Below are positions 1-9,261 of a stretch of 40,803 nt of DNA, in pieces; within the stretch, counting starts at the first letter, position 1; each line of letters opens with the position of its first letter. Source of the DNA: Rhizobium sp. Q54. GTDB taxonomy: Bacteria > Pseudomonadota > Alphaproteobacteria > UBA828. Location: the NCBI GenBank assembly GCA_945892755.1, contig CAMDDO010000021.1, forward strand, positions 1 through 40,803, written 5' to 3'. A program made the position numbers and the translations under genes. The notes beneath the pieces are model-generated. The model did no database searches, was not told the origin of the DNA, and worked only from the letters and a program-made list of their open reading frames with translations.

Positions 1-159
1 CGTCGATTTGCCCGAGCCCGACGGGCCGGTCAGCGCGACAATCTCGCCGGGCCTGAGGGTGAACGAGACACCCCTCAGCACGTCGAGCGATTGGCCGCCC
101 TGCACGAAGGTCCGCCGCACGTCCTTGAGCTCGAGCACCGGGCCGGCGCGCTCACTCAT
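1..159 (-). CDS. lolD: LolD, lipoprotein-releasing ABC transporter ATPase (N-terminal part, cut by window edge)
   Basis: This is the first 53 codons of an ABC ATPase. The remainder lies beyond base 1. The translation opens [18 protein letters not shown] and reaches a Walker A motif, GPSGSGKST, at residues 45-53. The N-terminal sequence and length before Walker A fit the LolD/MacB class of ATPases. In that family the protein sits on the cytoplasmic face of the inner membrane and powers release of outer-membrane lipoproteins to the carrier LolA. The ATG lies inside the end of the permease gene (8-base overlap, 152-159), so the two are almost certainly translated together. Signature and Walker B motifs are outside the window. 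The identity rests on the partial sequence plus the neighbouring permease. Confidence 0.9.
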   Translation of the reverse strand, partial: MSERAGPVLELKDVRRTFVQGGQSLDVLRGVSFTLRPGEIVALTGPSGSGKST

Positions 160-1396
160 AGCGCAGCGCCTCGACCGGATCGAGCCGCGCCGCGCGCCAG
201 GACGGATAGATCGTGGCGAGCAGCGAGAGGCCGAGCGCCATGACCACGACCGTGATCACCTCGCCGGCCTCGATCTTGGCCGGCAATTGCGTGAGAAAAC
301 GGACCTCGGGCGCGAACAGCTCGGTGCCGGTCAGGCCCTCGAGCCAGGTCTTGATCGAATCGATATTCAGCGCGAAGGCAACGCCGAGCCCGAGGCCGAC
401 CATGGTACCGACAATGCCAATCGCCGCGCCGTTCATGAAAAAGATGCGCATGACCTGGCCGCGCGTGGCGCCCATGGTGCGCATGATCGCGATGTCGCGG
501 CCCTTATCCTTCACCACCATGATCAGACCGGCGATGATGTTGAACGCCGCGACCAGCACGATCAGCGCAAGAATGACGAACATGACATTGCGTTCGACCT
601 GGAGCGCGGTGAAGAAGTGCGAATTGGTCTGACGCCAATCGACCACCCGGTAGCCGATGCCGGCCGCCTCGCGCGCCGCCATGGCGTAGCGGCCGATCTC
701 ATCCGGATTGTCGGTCATCACCTCGATTCCGCTGACCGTGCCCGGCAGCTTGAAATAAAGCTGGGCCAGTTCGAGCGGCATGTAGACGAAGCTCGAATCA
801 TATTCGTACATGCCGACATTGAAGGTGCCGACCACGGTGAAGGCGCGCGCGCGCGGCACCGTGCCCATCACGGTCGGATTGCCTTGCGGCGAGATCAGCG
901 TGATCAGCCCGCCGACACCGATGCCGAGACGCCCCGCCAACCGGTCGCCGATGATGACGCCCTCGCCCGTCTCGAAGCCCTTGATCGAGCCGGCGTTGAT
1001 GCTGGCGGAAACCAACGGGTATTTGGCGAGGTCGGCGCCGCGCAGGCCCCGCACCAGCGCGCCGCCGGCGCCTCTTTGGCTGGTCGCCATGACCTGACCC
1101 TCGATCATGGGCGCCGCCGCGAGGACGCCGGGAATTCCCCCGAGCGCCTTGGCGACCTTGTCATAGTCGGTGAATTGCTCGGCCTCGGCGTAGATCATCA
1201 TGTGGCCATTCAGGCCGAGAATGCGGTCGAGCAGCTCCTCGCGAAAGCCGTTCATCACGCTCATCACGACGATCAGCGTGCCAACGCCGAGCGCGATGCC
1301 GACCAGCGAGAACGCCGCGATGACCGAGACGAAGCCCTCCTGCCGCCGCGCCCGCAAATAGCGGAACGCCACCATGCGCTCGAAGGCGGAGAACAT
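152..1396 (-). CDS. lolE: Lipoprotein-releasing ABC transporter permease, LolC/LolE family
   Basis: The 414-residue inner-membrane protein extracts mature outer-membrane lipoproteins from the inner membrane for hand-over to LolA, working with LolD. It shows the LolC/E layout. A short cytoplasmic N-terminus ([18 protein letters not shown]) is followed by a first membrane segment at about residues 24-48 ending in the family motif [10 protein letters not shown] large periplasmic domain follows, then three C-terminal membrane segments (about 270-295, 315-340, 375-400) and a C-terminal DPVEALRYE. Only one permease gene is visible. Many alphaproteobacteria have a single LolC/E-type permease, which may act as a homodimer, and that is inferred here. 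It starts 4 bases after proS and overlaps lolD by 8 bases. Whether to call it LolC, LolE or LolF is arbitrary. Confidence 0.93.
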   Translation of the reverse strand: MFSAFERMVAFRYLRARRQEGFVSVIAAFSLVGIALGVGTLIVVMSVMNGFREELLDRILGLNGHMMIYAEAEQFTDYDKVAKALGGIPGVLAAAPMIEGQVMATSQRGAGGALVRGLRGADLAKYPLVSASINAGSIKGFETGEGVIIGDRLAGRLGIGVGGLITLISPQGNPTVMGTVPRARAFTVVGTFNVGMYEYDSSFVYMPLELAQLYFKLPGTVSGIEVMTDNPDEIGRYAMAAREAAGIGYRVVDWRQTNSHFFTALQVERNVMFVILALIVLVAAFNIIAGLIMVVKDKGRDIAIMRTMGATRGQVMRIFFMNGAAIGIVGTMVGLGLGVAFALNIDSIKTWLEGLTGTELFAPEVRFLTQLPAKIEAGEVITVVVMALGLSLLATIYPSWRAARLDPVEALRYE

Positions 1397-1400
1397 TCGG

Positions 1401-2720
1401 CTAGGCCGCGCTCAAGCGAGCCAACAAGGCATCGGCGGAAAGCTCCTCGGCGCCGCCGGCCACGCCGCGCGCCTTGAGCTCGACCTTGCCGGCGGCCGCG
1501 CCGCGCGGTCCGATCGCGGCCTGCCAGGGCAGGCCGATCAGATCCATCGAGGCGAATTTGACGCCGGCGCGCTCGTCACGGTCGTCGTACAGCACATCGA
1601 TGCCGGCCCGCCGGAACTTGGCGTAGAGATCGCCCGCCATGGCATCGCACGCCGCGTCGCCATTGCGCAAATTGATCAGGCCGACCATGAAGGGCGCGAC
1701 CGGCGCCGGCCAGATAATGCCCTTGTCGTCGTGACTGGCCTCGATGATGGCGCCCGCGAGACGCGACACGCCAATGCCATAGGAGCCCATCTCGACGAAG
1801 ACCTCGGCGCCCTTCTCGTCGGTCACGCGCGCGTTCATCGCCTTGGAATATTTCGTGCCGAAATAGAAGATGTGGCCGACCTCGATGCCACGGCCCTGAT
1901 AAAGCCGCTCGGCCGGCACCGTGCAGGTCTTCGGGTCGTGTTTGTCGTCGGTCACGGCATAGAGGCTGGTCCAGCGCTCGACGAAGGGCTGCAAATCGGC
2001 GTCGTAGTCGATCGTTTCCTTGAGCGGGTCGGCGTCGAGCCAAGCCTTGTCGCAATAGACCGCGCTCTCGCCGGTCTCGGCGAGCACGATGAACTCATGG
2101 CTCATGTCGCCGCCGATCGCGCCCGAATCGGCGCGCATCGGAATCGAGGTCAGCCCCATGCGCCGGAAGGTGCGCAGATAGGCCAGGAACATCTTGTTGT
2201 AGGAGTGGCGCGCGCCGGCGAAATCGAGATCGAAGGAGTAATTGTCCTTCATCAGGAATTCGCGACCGCGCATGATGCCGAAGCGCGGGCGCACCTCGTC
2301 GCGGAACTTCCACTGGATCTGATAGAGATTCTTCGGCAGGTCGCGATAGCTCTTCACGCTCGAGCGGAACAGATCGGTGATGACCTCTTCGTGCGTCGGG
2401 CCGAACAGCATGGGCCGCTCGTGCCGGTCGGTGATGCGCAGCATCTCCTTGCCATAGGCGTCGTAGCGCCCGCTTTCCTGCCAGAGCTCGGCCGGCTGGA
2501 TCGAGGGCATGAGCAGCTCTTGGCAGCCGGCCGCGTCCATTTCCTCGCGCACGATCTGCTCGATCTTGCGCAGCACGCGATGGCCGAGCGGCAACCAGGA
2601 ATAAATGCCGGCGCTCGATTGGCGGATCATGCCGGCGCGCAGCATCAGCCGATGCGAGACGATCTGCGCCTCGGTCGGGTTCTCCTTCAAGAGCGGTATG
2701 AAATAGTTGGACAGCCGCAT
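1401..2720 (-). CDS. proS: Prolyl-tRNA synthetase, short alphaproteobacterial type
   Basis: The gene encodes a 439-residue class II aminoacyl-tRNA synthetase that charges tRNA-Pro in the cytoplasm. The N-terminus [19 protein letters not shown] and the class II motifs are visible: motif 2 around [20 protein letters not shown] and motif 3 around [16 protein letters not shown]. An anticodon-binding domain forms the last 100 or so residues ([11 protein letters not shown] onward). The roughly 180-residue INS editing insertion found between motifs 2 and 3 in E. coli-type enzymes is absent. That is normal for the alphaproteobacterial short form, and these organisms usually encode a separate trans-editing protein elsewhere. 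ATG at 2720. The gene ends 4 bases before the lolE start, so it belongs to the same transcription unit. Confidence 0.96.
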   Translation of the reverse strand: MRLSNYFIPLLKENPTEAQIVSHRLMLRAGMIRQSSAGIYSWLPLGHRVLRKIEQIVREEMDAAGCQELLMPSIQPAELWQESGRYDAYGKEMLRITDRHERPMLFGPTHEEVITDLFRSSVKSYRDLPKNLYQIQWKFRDEVRPRFGIMRGREFLMKDNYSFDLDFAGARHSYNKMFLAYLRTFRRMGLTSIPMRADSGAIGGDMSHEFIVLAETGESAVYCDKAWLDADPLKETIDYDADLQPFVERWTSLYAVTDDKHDPKTCTVPAERLYQGRGIEVGHIFYFGTKYSKAMNARVTDEKGAEVFVEMGSYGIGVSRLAGAIIEASHDDKGIIWPAPVAPFMVGLINLRNGDAACDAMAGDLYAKFRRAGIDVLYDDRDERAGVKFASMDLIGLPWQAAIGPRGAAAGKVELKARGVAGGAEELSADALLARLSAA

Positions 2721-2816
2721 GGCGCTCCCCGCGTGGCGGACGATCCGGCCAACCCGGCCGGCAGGACTATATGCCCAAGGAAGCCCGCGCGCGCAACCGG
2801 CGGCGGGAGCGCCGCG

Positions 2817-3302
2817 TTACTTCGCGGCTTCGGCCTGGCGCATGGCGCAGGCCTGGGCGAGCGCGTGCGCGCTTTGATCGCCGATCAGCTGGCCGTCGAA
2901 ATAGACTTTGTTGTCGCGCACCGTGATCCGGCCGACATTGAAGTCGCTGTCGGCCACGCGTTCGGCGCCGGTGCCGGGCGAGGTATCGGTCACCTCGCTC
3001 AGGGGCATGGTCAGGTTGACTGAATATTCGTGGTCGGGCCCGAGGAGCGAAGGCGAACCGCCGTCGAGCTCGGCCGGCGCGACTGGGTTCCCCTCCGCAT
3101 CGACGCCCGGCTGGTAGGCGACGTCGGGCGCCGGCTCGTGAACGGTCAGCGCGTCGCACGGATCGCCGGCCGTGACCGTGCCATCGGGGCTGACCGAGGG
3201 ATCGCCTTCGCTCAGCAGGTCGACCGGCCGGTCATCGGCCAGGCCGACCGTCGGCGCCATCAAGGCGATCCAAACCAGTCCCGCGACGCATGATTGCCAC
3301 AT
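2817..3302 (-). CDS. Exported protein of unknown function
   Basis: The predicted 161-residue protein is not one I recognise. The start ATG at 3302 was chosen because it gives a clear signal peptide, MWQSCVAGLVWIALMAPT, with probable cleavage after GLA at residue 22. The reading frame is open further upstream to 3497, but that part overlaps tag and looks non-coding. No strong ribosome binding site is visible at 3302. The mature part is acidic and Pro/Gly/Asp-rich. It ends in a better-ordered segment around VGRITVRDNKVYFDGQLIGD and a helix (SAHALAQACAMRQAEAA). One cysteine follows at DPCDAL and one near the C-terminus, so a disulfide is possible. The gene lies between tag and proS on the same strand. 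It is probably periplasmic. No function is proposed. Confidence 0.7.
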   Translation of the reverse strand: MWQSCVAGLVWIALMAPTVGLADDRPVDLLSEGDPSVSPDGTVTAGDPCDALTVHEPAPDVAYQPGVDAEGNPVAPAELDGGSPSLLGPDHEYSVNLTMPLSEVTDTSPGTGAERVADSDFNVGRITVRDNKVYFDGQLIGDQSAHALAQACAMRQAEAAK

Positions 3303-3340
3303 CGCCCAAGGGTCGCCGCCGCGGGTTAAGGAAGGCTTAT

Positions 3341-3877
3341 TCAGGCGCGTGTCCAAGGCGGCTTGGCCTTGAGCGTTCGGGCATAGGCCGGGCAATCCGG
3401 CGCGTGGGCGCCCGGCAAATAGCCGGTCGAGACCAGGAATTCGCGCACGATCTCGCCGCCGGTGAAACGAAAGGTCTGTTTCATCAGCTTGGCCCAAGCG
3501 TCGAGCTCGCGCGGGTGATGGGCGTCGAGCCAGGCGGCGAACGAGCCGTGGCTCTCGCGGATCGCCTGGAGGCGCTTGGCGTTCTCGATCGCGGCGTCGA
3601 CCTTGAGCCGGTTGCGGATGATGCCGGCATCGGCCAGCAGGCGCGCGCGCTGCCGCTCGCCATAGCGCGCCACTTTGTCGATCTCGAAGCCGTCATAGGC
3701 GGCGCGAAACGAATCGCGCTTCTTCAGGATGGTGAGCCAGGAGAGCCCGGCCTGGTTGATCTCGAGCACGAGGCGCTCGAACAGGGCGGCGTCATCGCGC
3801 AGCGGAAAGCCATATTCGCGGTCGTGATAGGGCCCGTGAAACGGGTGGCCGGAAGCCGCGGCGCAATAGCTCGTCAT
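3341..3877 (-). CDS. tag: DNA-3-methyladenine glycosylase I
   Basis: The 178-residue base-excision repair enzyme removes N3-methyladenine from alkylated DNA. TAG family features are visible: an N-terminal zinc 'snap' with Cys5 and His18 (MTSYCAAASG and GPYHDREYGFP) completed by His158 and Cys162 (GAHAPDCPAY), and the catalytic Glu39 in LEINQAGLSW. The length matches E. coli Tag (187 residues). The start at 3877 is taken because the family N-terminus begins a few residues before the first zinc cysteine. The frame extends to 3943, but the extra residues are low-complexity and overlap the DUF1467 gene. It sits 4 bases after the DUF1467 stop and upstream of the exported protein. A repair gene here is not part of the usual nuo-proS gene order I know. 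Confidence 0.93.
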   Translation of the reverse strand: MTSYCAAASGHPFHGPYHDREYGFPLRDDAALFERLVLEINQAGLSWLTILKKRDSFRAAYDGFEIDKVARYGERQRARLLADAGIIRNRLKVDAAIENAKRLQAIRESHGSFAAWLDAHHPRELDAWAKLMKQTFRFTGGEIVREFLVSTGYLPGAHAPDCPAYARTLKAKPPWTRA

Positions 3878-3881
3878 CGCC

Positions 3882-4124
3882 CTACTCGGCGAAATCGTCG
3901 AGCGAGAGCCAGCCGAGCTCGACCACGCCGACGATCGCGCCAACCAGCACAGCCGTGATCGCGGTCGTGATCAAGGCCTTCTTGACCAGCCTCGGCTTGT
4001 CGGGGGCGCTCTTCGCGTGGCCGGTCTCGACCCGGGCCGGCGGCCGGTAGCCGAACGGCAGCGTCATGAACCAGACCAGCCACCAGACGATGACGAAGAT
4101 CATCGCGATTGCGGTCGGGCCCAT
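3882..4124 (-). CDS. DUF1467 family small membrane protein
   Basis: An 80-residue protein with two hydrophobic segments (about residues 3-24 and 50-73) separated by a basic, proline-rich loop (PPARVETGHAKSAPDKPRLVKK). The pattern of an N-terminal Trp-rich helix (IVWWLVWFMTLPFGYR), a loop containing PDKPRLVKKALITT and a second helix matches the DUF1467 family. That family is conserved in alphaproteobacteria and is commonly next to methylmalonyl-CoA epimerase and proS. Its function is unknown. It lies 2 bases after mce, so the two are probably translationally coupled. Inner-membrane location is inferred from hydrophobicity. Confidence 0.88.
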   Translation of the reverse strand: MGPTAIAMIFVIVWWLVWFMTLPFGYRPPARVETGHAKSAPDKPRLVKKALITTAITAVLVGAIVGVVELGWLSLDDFAE

Positions 4125-4126
4125 GC

Positions 4127-4531
4127 TCAGCGCTCCTCGAGCTCGATCAGCGTGCCGAGAAAATCCTTGGGATGCAGGAACAGCACCGGCTTGCCATGCG
4201 CGCCGAGCTTGGGCTCGCCATCGCCGAGCACGCGCGCGCCGCGCGCTTTCAGCCGGTCGCGGGCGGCGCGGATGTCGTCGACCTCGTAGCAGACATGGTG
4301 GACGCCGCCCGAAGGGTTGCGCTCGAGAAAGCTCGCGATCGGCGATTGGCCGCCGAGCGGATGCAGGAGCTCGATCTTGGTATTGGGCAGATCGACAAAG
4401 ACCGTGGTCACGCCGTGCTCTTCAAGCTCATGCGGCGCGGAAACCGTCGCGCCCAAAGTCTCGCGATAGAGCGTCGCGGCGGCCGCGAGGTCGGGCACGA
4501 CGATGGCGATGTGGTTCAATCGTCCGATCAT
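4127..4531 (-). CDS. mce: Methylmalonyl-CoA epimerase
   Basis: The 134-residue protein of the glyoxalase/VOC fold interconverts (S)- and (R)-methylmalonyl-CoA in the propionyl-CoA to succinyl-CoA pathway. Visible features are the opening MIGRLNHIAIVVPDLAAA with metal ligand His7, the central GGVHHVCYEVDDI (ligand His78 or His79) and the C-terminal FLGTLIELEE with Glu130. The length is typical for the bacterial enzyme. It lies between rnj (29-base gap) and the DUF1467 gene (2-base gap). Its presence in the same run as biotin ligase and pantothenate kinase fits a link to biotin-dependent propionyl-CoA carboxylation and CoA supply. The gene order itself is a common alphaproteobacterial arrangement. 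Confidence 0.94.
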   Translation of the reverse strand: MIGRLNHIAIVVPDLAAAATLYRETLGATVSAPHELEEHGVTTVFVDLPNTKIELLHPLGGQSPIASFLERNPSGGVHHVCYEVDDIRAARDRLKARGARVLGDGEPKLGAHGKPVLFLHPKDFLGTLIELEER

Positions 4532-4560
4532 GGCGGGGGGCTCGGGTCGAATGTGGTGTT

Positions 4561-6228
4561 CTACACCCGCGCGATCAGCACGTCGATCACCGGGCGCTTG
4601 CCGCGACGCGCCAGCACCTTGCGACGGACCGCGAGACGCGCCGCCTCGCGCACGATCTCTTCGTTGCGGCGCTCCTTGCTGTCGAGCTTGTCGACCGCGC
4701 TCTCGACCGCGTCGGCGATCTCCTGGTGCTCGGGGTCGGTATCTTCCTCGGCCGCGACGCCATGGCTCGAGACCTTGGGCTCGGCCAGAAGCGCGCCGCG
4801 CCCGTCGAGCACGAGCGACACGAAGACCGCGCCATTGTCCTTGAGCCGACGGCGCGCGCGCAGCGTCTCATGGTCGAGCGGCAGAAGTTGGGAGCCATCG
4901 AGCGCGAGCCGCCCGGCATGAACCGTGCCGATGATTCCCGCCCGCCCGGGCGCCAGCCTGACGACTTGCCCGTTGACCACGTTGATCGTCTCGGGCACCT
5001 GAAGGCTGCGCGCCAGCGCCGCGTGCTCGAACATATGGCGGGTCTCGCCGTGCACGGGAATCGCGATGCGCGGGCGCACCCAGCGATACATGTCGCGGAG
5101 CTCGTCCTGGCAGGGATGCCCGGAGACGTGCACCTCGTGATCGCGTTCGGTCAAGACCTCGATGCCGTGGGTGGCAAGGCGGTTGTGCATCCGACCGATC
5201 GCCAGCTCGTTGCCCGGAATGATCTTGGACGAGAAGATCACCCGGTCGCCCTTGCGAAGCTTGATGCGCGGGTGCGACTCCCCGGCGATGCGCGCCATCG
5301 CGGCGCGCGGCTCGCCCTGGCAGCCGGTGCAGAGATAGAGCGCCTGGCTGGGATCGAGCGCGGCGCCTTCATCCTCATTCAGAAACCGGACGTCCTCGCC
5401 GAGATACCCGACCGACCGCGCGGCGCGCACATAGCGCCAGAGCGACCGACCGACCAGGACCGGCTCGCGTCCGTTTTCAAGCGCGGCGACCGCGACGCTC
5501 GCGAGCCGCGCGACATTGGAGGCGAACAAGGTGACCGCGAGCCCGGCCTTGGCCTCCGCCACCATCTCGATCAATTTGCGCCGGACCTCACCTTCCGAGC
5601 CCGAGCGGCCGGGCGACAGCGCGTTGGTCGAATCGCAAATCATGGCCAGCACGTCGTCGCGCCCGAGCTCTTCAAGCGCGGCGCGGTCGGTCGGCTCGCC
5701 GATCATCGGTTCGGGGTCGATCTTCCAGTCCCCGGTATGTAGCAGCGTGCCGTAATCGGTTCGGATCGCGAGCGCGTTCGGTTCGGGGATCGAATGGGTC
5801 AGCGTGATGTATTCGAGATCGAACGGGCCGATCGTGAACCGGCTCGAAAGCGGCATTTCGATCAGCTCGACCTCGCCGGCGAGGCCTGCCTCGTTCAGCT
5901 TGTCGCGCAGCACGGCGGCGGTGAACGGCGTGGCGTAGACCGGGCAGCGCAAACGCGGCCAGAGATAGGCGACCGCGCCGAGATGATCCTCGTGCGCGTG
6001 CGTGAGCACGATCGCCAGCAAGTCCTCGCGCCGCTCCTCGATGAAGGCGGGATCCGGCATCAACACGTCGACGCCGGGCACCGTGTCGCCGGCGAAGGTG
6101 ATGCCGAGATCGACCATGAGCCATTTGCCGCGACAGGCGTAGAGATTGAGGTTCATGCCAATCTCGCCCGATCCCCCGAGCGGCAAGAAGTGCAGCGCGT
6201 TGCGTTCGATCCTGACCGGTTCAGTCAC
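4561..6228 (-). CDS. rnj: Ribonuclease J
   Basis: The 555-residue metallo-beta-lactamase/beta-CASP ribonuclease has 5'-3' exonuclease and endonuclease activity in RNA processing and decay in the cytoplasm. It opens with [19 protein letters not shown] and carries the zinc-binding motif HAHEDH at residues 77-82. Further metal-site segments are visible ([32 protein letters not shown]), as is the beta-CASP motif region [17 protein letters not shown] with IPVHGE. A C-terminal domain of about 100 residues follows. The length matches the family. The ATG overlaps the coaX stop by 4 bases (ATGA, 6225-6228), indicating coupling. Confidence 0.96.
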   Translation of the reverse strand: MTEPVRIERNALHFLPLGGSGEIGMNLNLYACRGKWLMVDLGITFAGDTVPGVDVLMPDPAFIEERREDLLAIVLTHAHEDHLGAVAYLWPRLRCPVYATPFTAAVLRDKLNEAGLAGEVELIEMPLSSRFTIGPFDLEYITLTHSIPEPNALAIRTDYGTLLHTGDWKIDPEPMIGEPTDRAALEELGRDDVLAMICDSTNALSPGRSGSEGEVRRKLIEMVAEAKAGLAVTLFASNVARLASVAVAALENGREPVLVGRSLWRYVRAARSVGYLGEDVRFLNEDEGAALDPSQALYLCTGCQGEPRAAMARIAGESHPRIKLRKGDRVIFSSKIIPGNELAIGRMHNRLATHGIEVLTERDHEVHVSGHPCQDELRDMYRWVRPRIAIPVHGETRHMFEHAALARSLQVPETINVVNGQVVRLAPGRAGIIGTVHAGRLALDGSQLLPLDHETLRARRRLKDNGAVFVSLVLDGRGALLAEPKVSSHGVAAEEDTDPEHQEIADAVESAVDKLDSKERRNEEIVREAARLAVRRKVLARRGKRPVIDVLIARV

Positions 6229-7004
6229 GCGCGCCGGCCCGCATTGCGCCGATGGATTTCATGAAGCCCGTTGATGGTGAGGTCGGGATCGACCTTGTCG
6301 ATCACCTTGGTGGCGTGAGCGAAAAGCGGCGCGAGACCACCGGTCGCGACCGTGGTCGAGGCCACGCCGAGCTCTTCCTTCATGCGGCTGACAATACCCT
6401 CGATCAACCCGACATAGCCCCAATAAATGCCCGATTGCATGGCCGGCACGGTCGATTTGCCGATCACCGTGGCGGGCGGCGCGACCGCAATGCGCGGCAA
6501 TTGCGCGGCGGCGCGATGCAGCGCTTCGAGCGACAGATTGATGCCGGGCGCGATCACGCCGCCCTCATAGGCGCCAGTGGCCGAGACCGCATCGAAGGTC
6601 GTCGCCGTGCCGAAATCGAGAATAATCAGCGCGCCGGGATAGCGTTTGTGCGCCGCGACCGCGTTGACCAGCCGATCGGCGCCGACTTCGCCGGGCCGAT
6701 CGACGTTGATCTCGAGGCCGAGCTCGACACCGGGCTCGCCCACCACCAGCGGCTCGCAATGGCAATAGCGCTCGCATAGATGCCGGAGCGCGAACAGGCT
6801 CTGCGGCACGACCGAGGCGATGATCGCCGCATCGACCGATTCGAGCGAGAGCGCCTCGCGACGCAGGAGTTGATCAAGCCAGACCGCGTATTCGTCGGCG
6901 GTACGCCGCGCATCGGTCGCCGCGCGCCACTCGCCGCGCAAACGCTCGCCATCGAACACGGCAAACACCGTGTTGGTGTTTCCGACGTCAATCGCCAGCA
7001 GCAT
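6225..7004 (-). CDS. coaX: Type III pantothenate kinase
   Basis: The 259-residue kinase of the ASKHA fold phosphorylates pantothenate in the first step of coenzyme A synthesis. The N-terminal phosphate-binding segment [19 protein letters not shown] is diagnostic. Further motifs are [15 protein letters not shown] and the second phosphate motif [12 protein letters not shown], with [11 protein letters not shown] after it. The start at 7004 is fixed by the conserved N-terminus. The frame continues upstream but that part overlaps birA and is not conserved in type. It overlaps birA by 17 bases and rnj by 4 bases. CoaX enzymes use pantothenate with a monovalent cation and are insensitive to CoA feedback (family knowledge). 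Confidence 0.96.
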   Translation of the reverse strand: MLLAIDVGNTNTVFAVFDGERLRGEWRAATDARRTADEYAVWLDQLLRREALSLESVDAAIIASVVPQSLFALRHLCERYCHCEPLVVGEPGVELGLEINVDRPGEVGADRLVNAVAAHKRYPGALIILDFGTATTFDAVSATGAYEGGVIAPGINLSLEALHRAAAQLPRIAVAPPATVIGKSTVPAMQSGIYWGYVGLIEGIVSRMKEELGVASTTVATGGLAPLFAHATKVIDKVDPDLTINGLHEIHRRNAGRRA

Positions 7005-7800
7005 GGCCCTCGCCCGCAGCGAAAAAAACGTCGCCGGCCGCGATTGCCCGCCGCGCGCCGGAGGCGAGCTCAAGCACCAGCGCGCCGCCGGCATCGAGAT
7101 CGACGAAGCGTCCTTCCGGGGTTTCGCGCTCGAGCTTGACCGTGACCGGGGCCCCCAACCCAAGCGCGCGCGCGAGCCACGCGGCACGCACCGGCGCGAA
7201 GCCCTCGACCCGCCAGCGGTCGTACCAGCCCGCCAGCGCGTCAAGATAGAGCGCGGCGACCTGTTCGACATCGGCCGAGTTCGCGCCCTCGTCATGCAGG
7301 CTGGTCGATGGATAGGCGCCGCCGACACCCGGATGATGCGCGACATTGACGCCGACACCGAGCACGAGCCAATCAAGCAGGCCGCCGGTCGTCGCCGATT
7401 CAAGCAGAATGCCCGAGACTTTGCGACCATTGAGGAGAACGTCGTTCGGCCATTTGCAGGCGATCGTCGTGCTCGAACCGACCAGGCGGCGCGCGGTGTC
7501 CGATACCGCGAGCGCCGCCAGAAACGAGACCTGAGCGCCGACGATCGGCGGGCAGGCCGGTCGTAAGATCACCGAGCTGTAGAGATTGCCCTTGGGCGAT
7601 GCCCAGGCGCGGCCGCGCCGGCCATGGCCCGCGCGTTGGGCGCCTGCGAGCACCACGGTGAACTCGGGCGCGCGCTCGGCGGCAAGGCGCTTCGCCTCGG
7701 TATTGGTGCTGTCGATCTCAGCGAAGCGGACCAGATGAAAGCGCGCGTGGATAGGGGCGTCTTGAGGTCCTGGACGCGCGCGCTCGCCCGCCGCCGTCAC
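6988..7800 (-). CDS. birA: Biotin--[acetyl-CoA-carboxylase] ligase, monofunctional
   Basis: The 270-residue biotin protein ligase attaches biotin to carboxyl-carrier proteins. Family features are [15 protein letters not shown], the adenylate-binding [17 protein letters not shown] (about residues 58-74), [19 protein letters not shown] and a C-terminal beta domain ending in [10 protein letters not shown]. There is no N-terminal helix-turn-helix, so this is a ligase without the repressor function of E. coli BirA. GTG start at 7800 overlaps the nuoN stop in a GTGA arrangement. The end overlaps coaX by 17 bases. Its place after nuoN is the usual alphaproteobacterial order. Confidence 0.94.
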   Translation of the reverse strand: MTAAGERARPGPQDAPIHARFHLVRFAEIDSTNTEAKRLAAERAPEFTVVLAGAQRAGHGRRGRAWASPKGNLYSSVILRPACPPIVGAQVSFLAALAVSDTARRLVGSSTTIACKWPNDVLLNGRKVSGILLESATTGGLLDWLVLGVGVNVAHHPGVGGAYPSTSLHDEGANSADVEQVAALYLDALAGWYDRWRVEGFAPVRAAWLARALGLGAPVTVKLERETPEGRFVDLDAGGALVLELASGARRAIAAGDVFFAAGEGHAAGD

Positions 7801-9251
7801 GGGAAAAGCGCCGCCGCGGCGGCTTGGGCACCCGAGAGGATCGGCGCCGGATAAGCGAAGAAGAGCGCCGTGATGATGCCGCTGAGCACGAGCACCGCCA
7901 TCACCTCGCGCCCCACGGGGCGGTCGAACGCTTCGGTCGGCTCGTCGAAATACATCAGCTTCACGATACGCAGATAATAATAGGCGCCGACCGCGCTCGA
8001 CAACACGCCGGCGATGGCGAGGCCATAGAGGCCCGAATTGACCGCCGCCATGAAGACATAGAGCTTGCCGAAGAAACCGGCAAACGGCGGAATGCCGGCC
8101 ATCGAGAACATGAAGATGCCGAGCACGGCCGCGATCGCCGGATTGGTCTTCGAGAGGCCGGCAAGATCGGCGATTTCCTCGACCATCTGGCCCTTCTGGC
8201 GCATCGCGAGCACCGCGCCGAAGGTGCCGACCGTCATCACCATGTAGAGCGCCATGTAAATCAACACGCCGCGCACGCCCTCGGGCGTCGCCGTTGCCAG
8301 GCCGACCAGCGCGTAGCCGACATGACCGATCGAGCTATAGGCCAGCAGGCGCTTGATGTTGCGCTGGCCAATCGCGGCGAACGCGGCGAACGCCATCGAG
8401 GCGATCGAAATGAACAAGATGATCTGGTTCCAGCTCGATGCGAGTTCGCCGAACGGCCCAAGCAAGACGCGGAGCAAGAGCGCGAGGGCCGCGATCTTGG
8501 GCGCCGCCGAGAAGAACGCGGTGACCGGAGTCGGCGCGCCCTCATAGACGTCGGGCGTCCACATGTGGAACGGCACGGCCGAAACCTTGAAGGCCAGCGC
8601 GGCGGCGATGAAGACCAGCCCGATCAGCACGCCAAGCGGCAGATTGCCCGGTCCGTAGGCCTTGATGCCGGCGGCGATGGCATCGAACCCGGTGCCGCCG
8701 GTGAAGCCATAGACCATCGAGGAGCCATAGAGCAGCAGGCCCGAGGAGAGCGCGCCGAGCACGAAATATTTGAGGCCGGCCTCGGTCGAGCGCACGGCGT
8801 CGCGCCGGAACGCGGCGACGATATAGAGCGAGAGGCTTTGCAGCTCGATCCCGACATAGAGCGCCATCAGGTCGTTCGCCGAGATCATCAGCAACATGCC
8901 AAGGGTCGCGAACAAGATGAGGATCGGAAATTCGAAGCGGCTCATTTGCTCGCGCTTCACGTAGCCGAGTCCCATGACGAGCGTGGCGCCGGCGCCGATC
9001 AGCACCAGGCATTTCATGAAGGTGGTGAAGGTATCGGTCACGAACATGCCGCCGAAGCTGGTCTCGCGCGCGCCGTCCATGGCAAGCACGAGGCCAAGCG
9101 CGATCGCCATGGCGCCGACGCTGGCGAAGGTCAGCGGCACGGTCGAGCGGTTGCCGGTGAAGACGCCGACCAGCAGGAACACGCAGGCCAGGCCGGCGAG
9201 CATGATCTCCGGCAAGGCGAGCAGATAGTTCGGGGTGATGAACGCCGTCAT
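7797..9251 (-). CDS. nuoN: NADH-quinone oxidoreductase subunit N
   Basis: The 484-residue antiporter-like membrane subunit of respiratory complex I is one of three homologous proton-translocating subunits. It consists of many hydrophobic helices starting MTAFITPNYLLALPEIMLAG. Conserved segments include ELQSLSLYIVAAF (Glu of the TM5 region), KVSAVPFHMWTPDVYEGAPT (TM7 Lys and the broken-helix HMWTPDVY) and KRLLAYSSIGHVGY. The start at 9251 is 10 bases after the nuoM stop. An upstream extension in frame to 9332 would run into nuoM and lacks family similarity. It is the last nuo gene and overlaps birA by 4 bases. Confidence 0.96.
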   Translation of the reverse strand: MTAFITPNYLLALPEIMLAGLACVFLLVGVFTGNRSTVPLTFASVGAMAIALGLVLAMDGARETSFGGMFVTDTFTTFMKCLVLIGAGATLVMGLGYVKREQMSRFEFPILILFATLGMLLMISANDLMALYVGIELQSLSLYIVAAFRRDAVRSTEAGLKYFVLGALSSGLLLYGSSMVYGFTGGTGFDAIAAGIKAYGPGNLPLGVLIGLVFIAAALAFKVSAVPFHMWTPDVYEGAPTPVTAFFSAAPKIAALALLLRVLLGPFGELASSWNQIILFISIASMAFAAFAAIGQRNIKRLLAYSSIGHVGYALVGLATATPEGVRGVLIYMALYMVMTVGTFGAVLAMRQKGQMVEEIADLAGLSKTNPAIAAVLGIFMFSMAGIPPFAGFFGKLYVFMAAVNSGLYGLAIAGVLSSAVGAYYYLRIVKLMYFDEPTEAFDRPVGREVMAVLVLSGIITALFFAYPAPILSGAQAAAAALFP

Positions 9252-9261
9252 GCCGCGCGCC

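Noticed and set aside
3303-3497. Longer start for the exported protein gene
   Set aside because: It overlaps tag, has no signal-peptide logic and reads as a shadow of tag.
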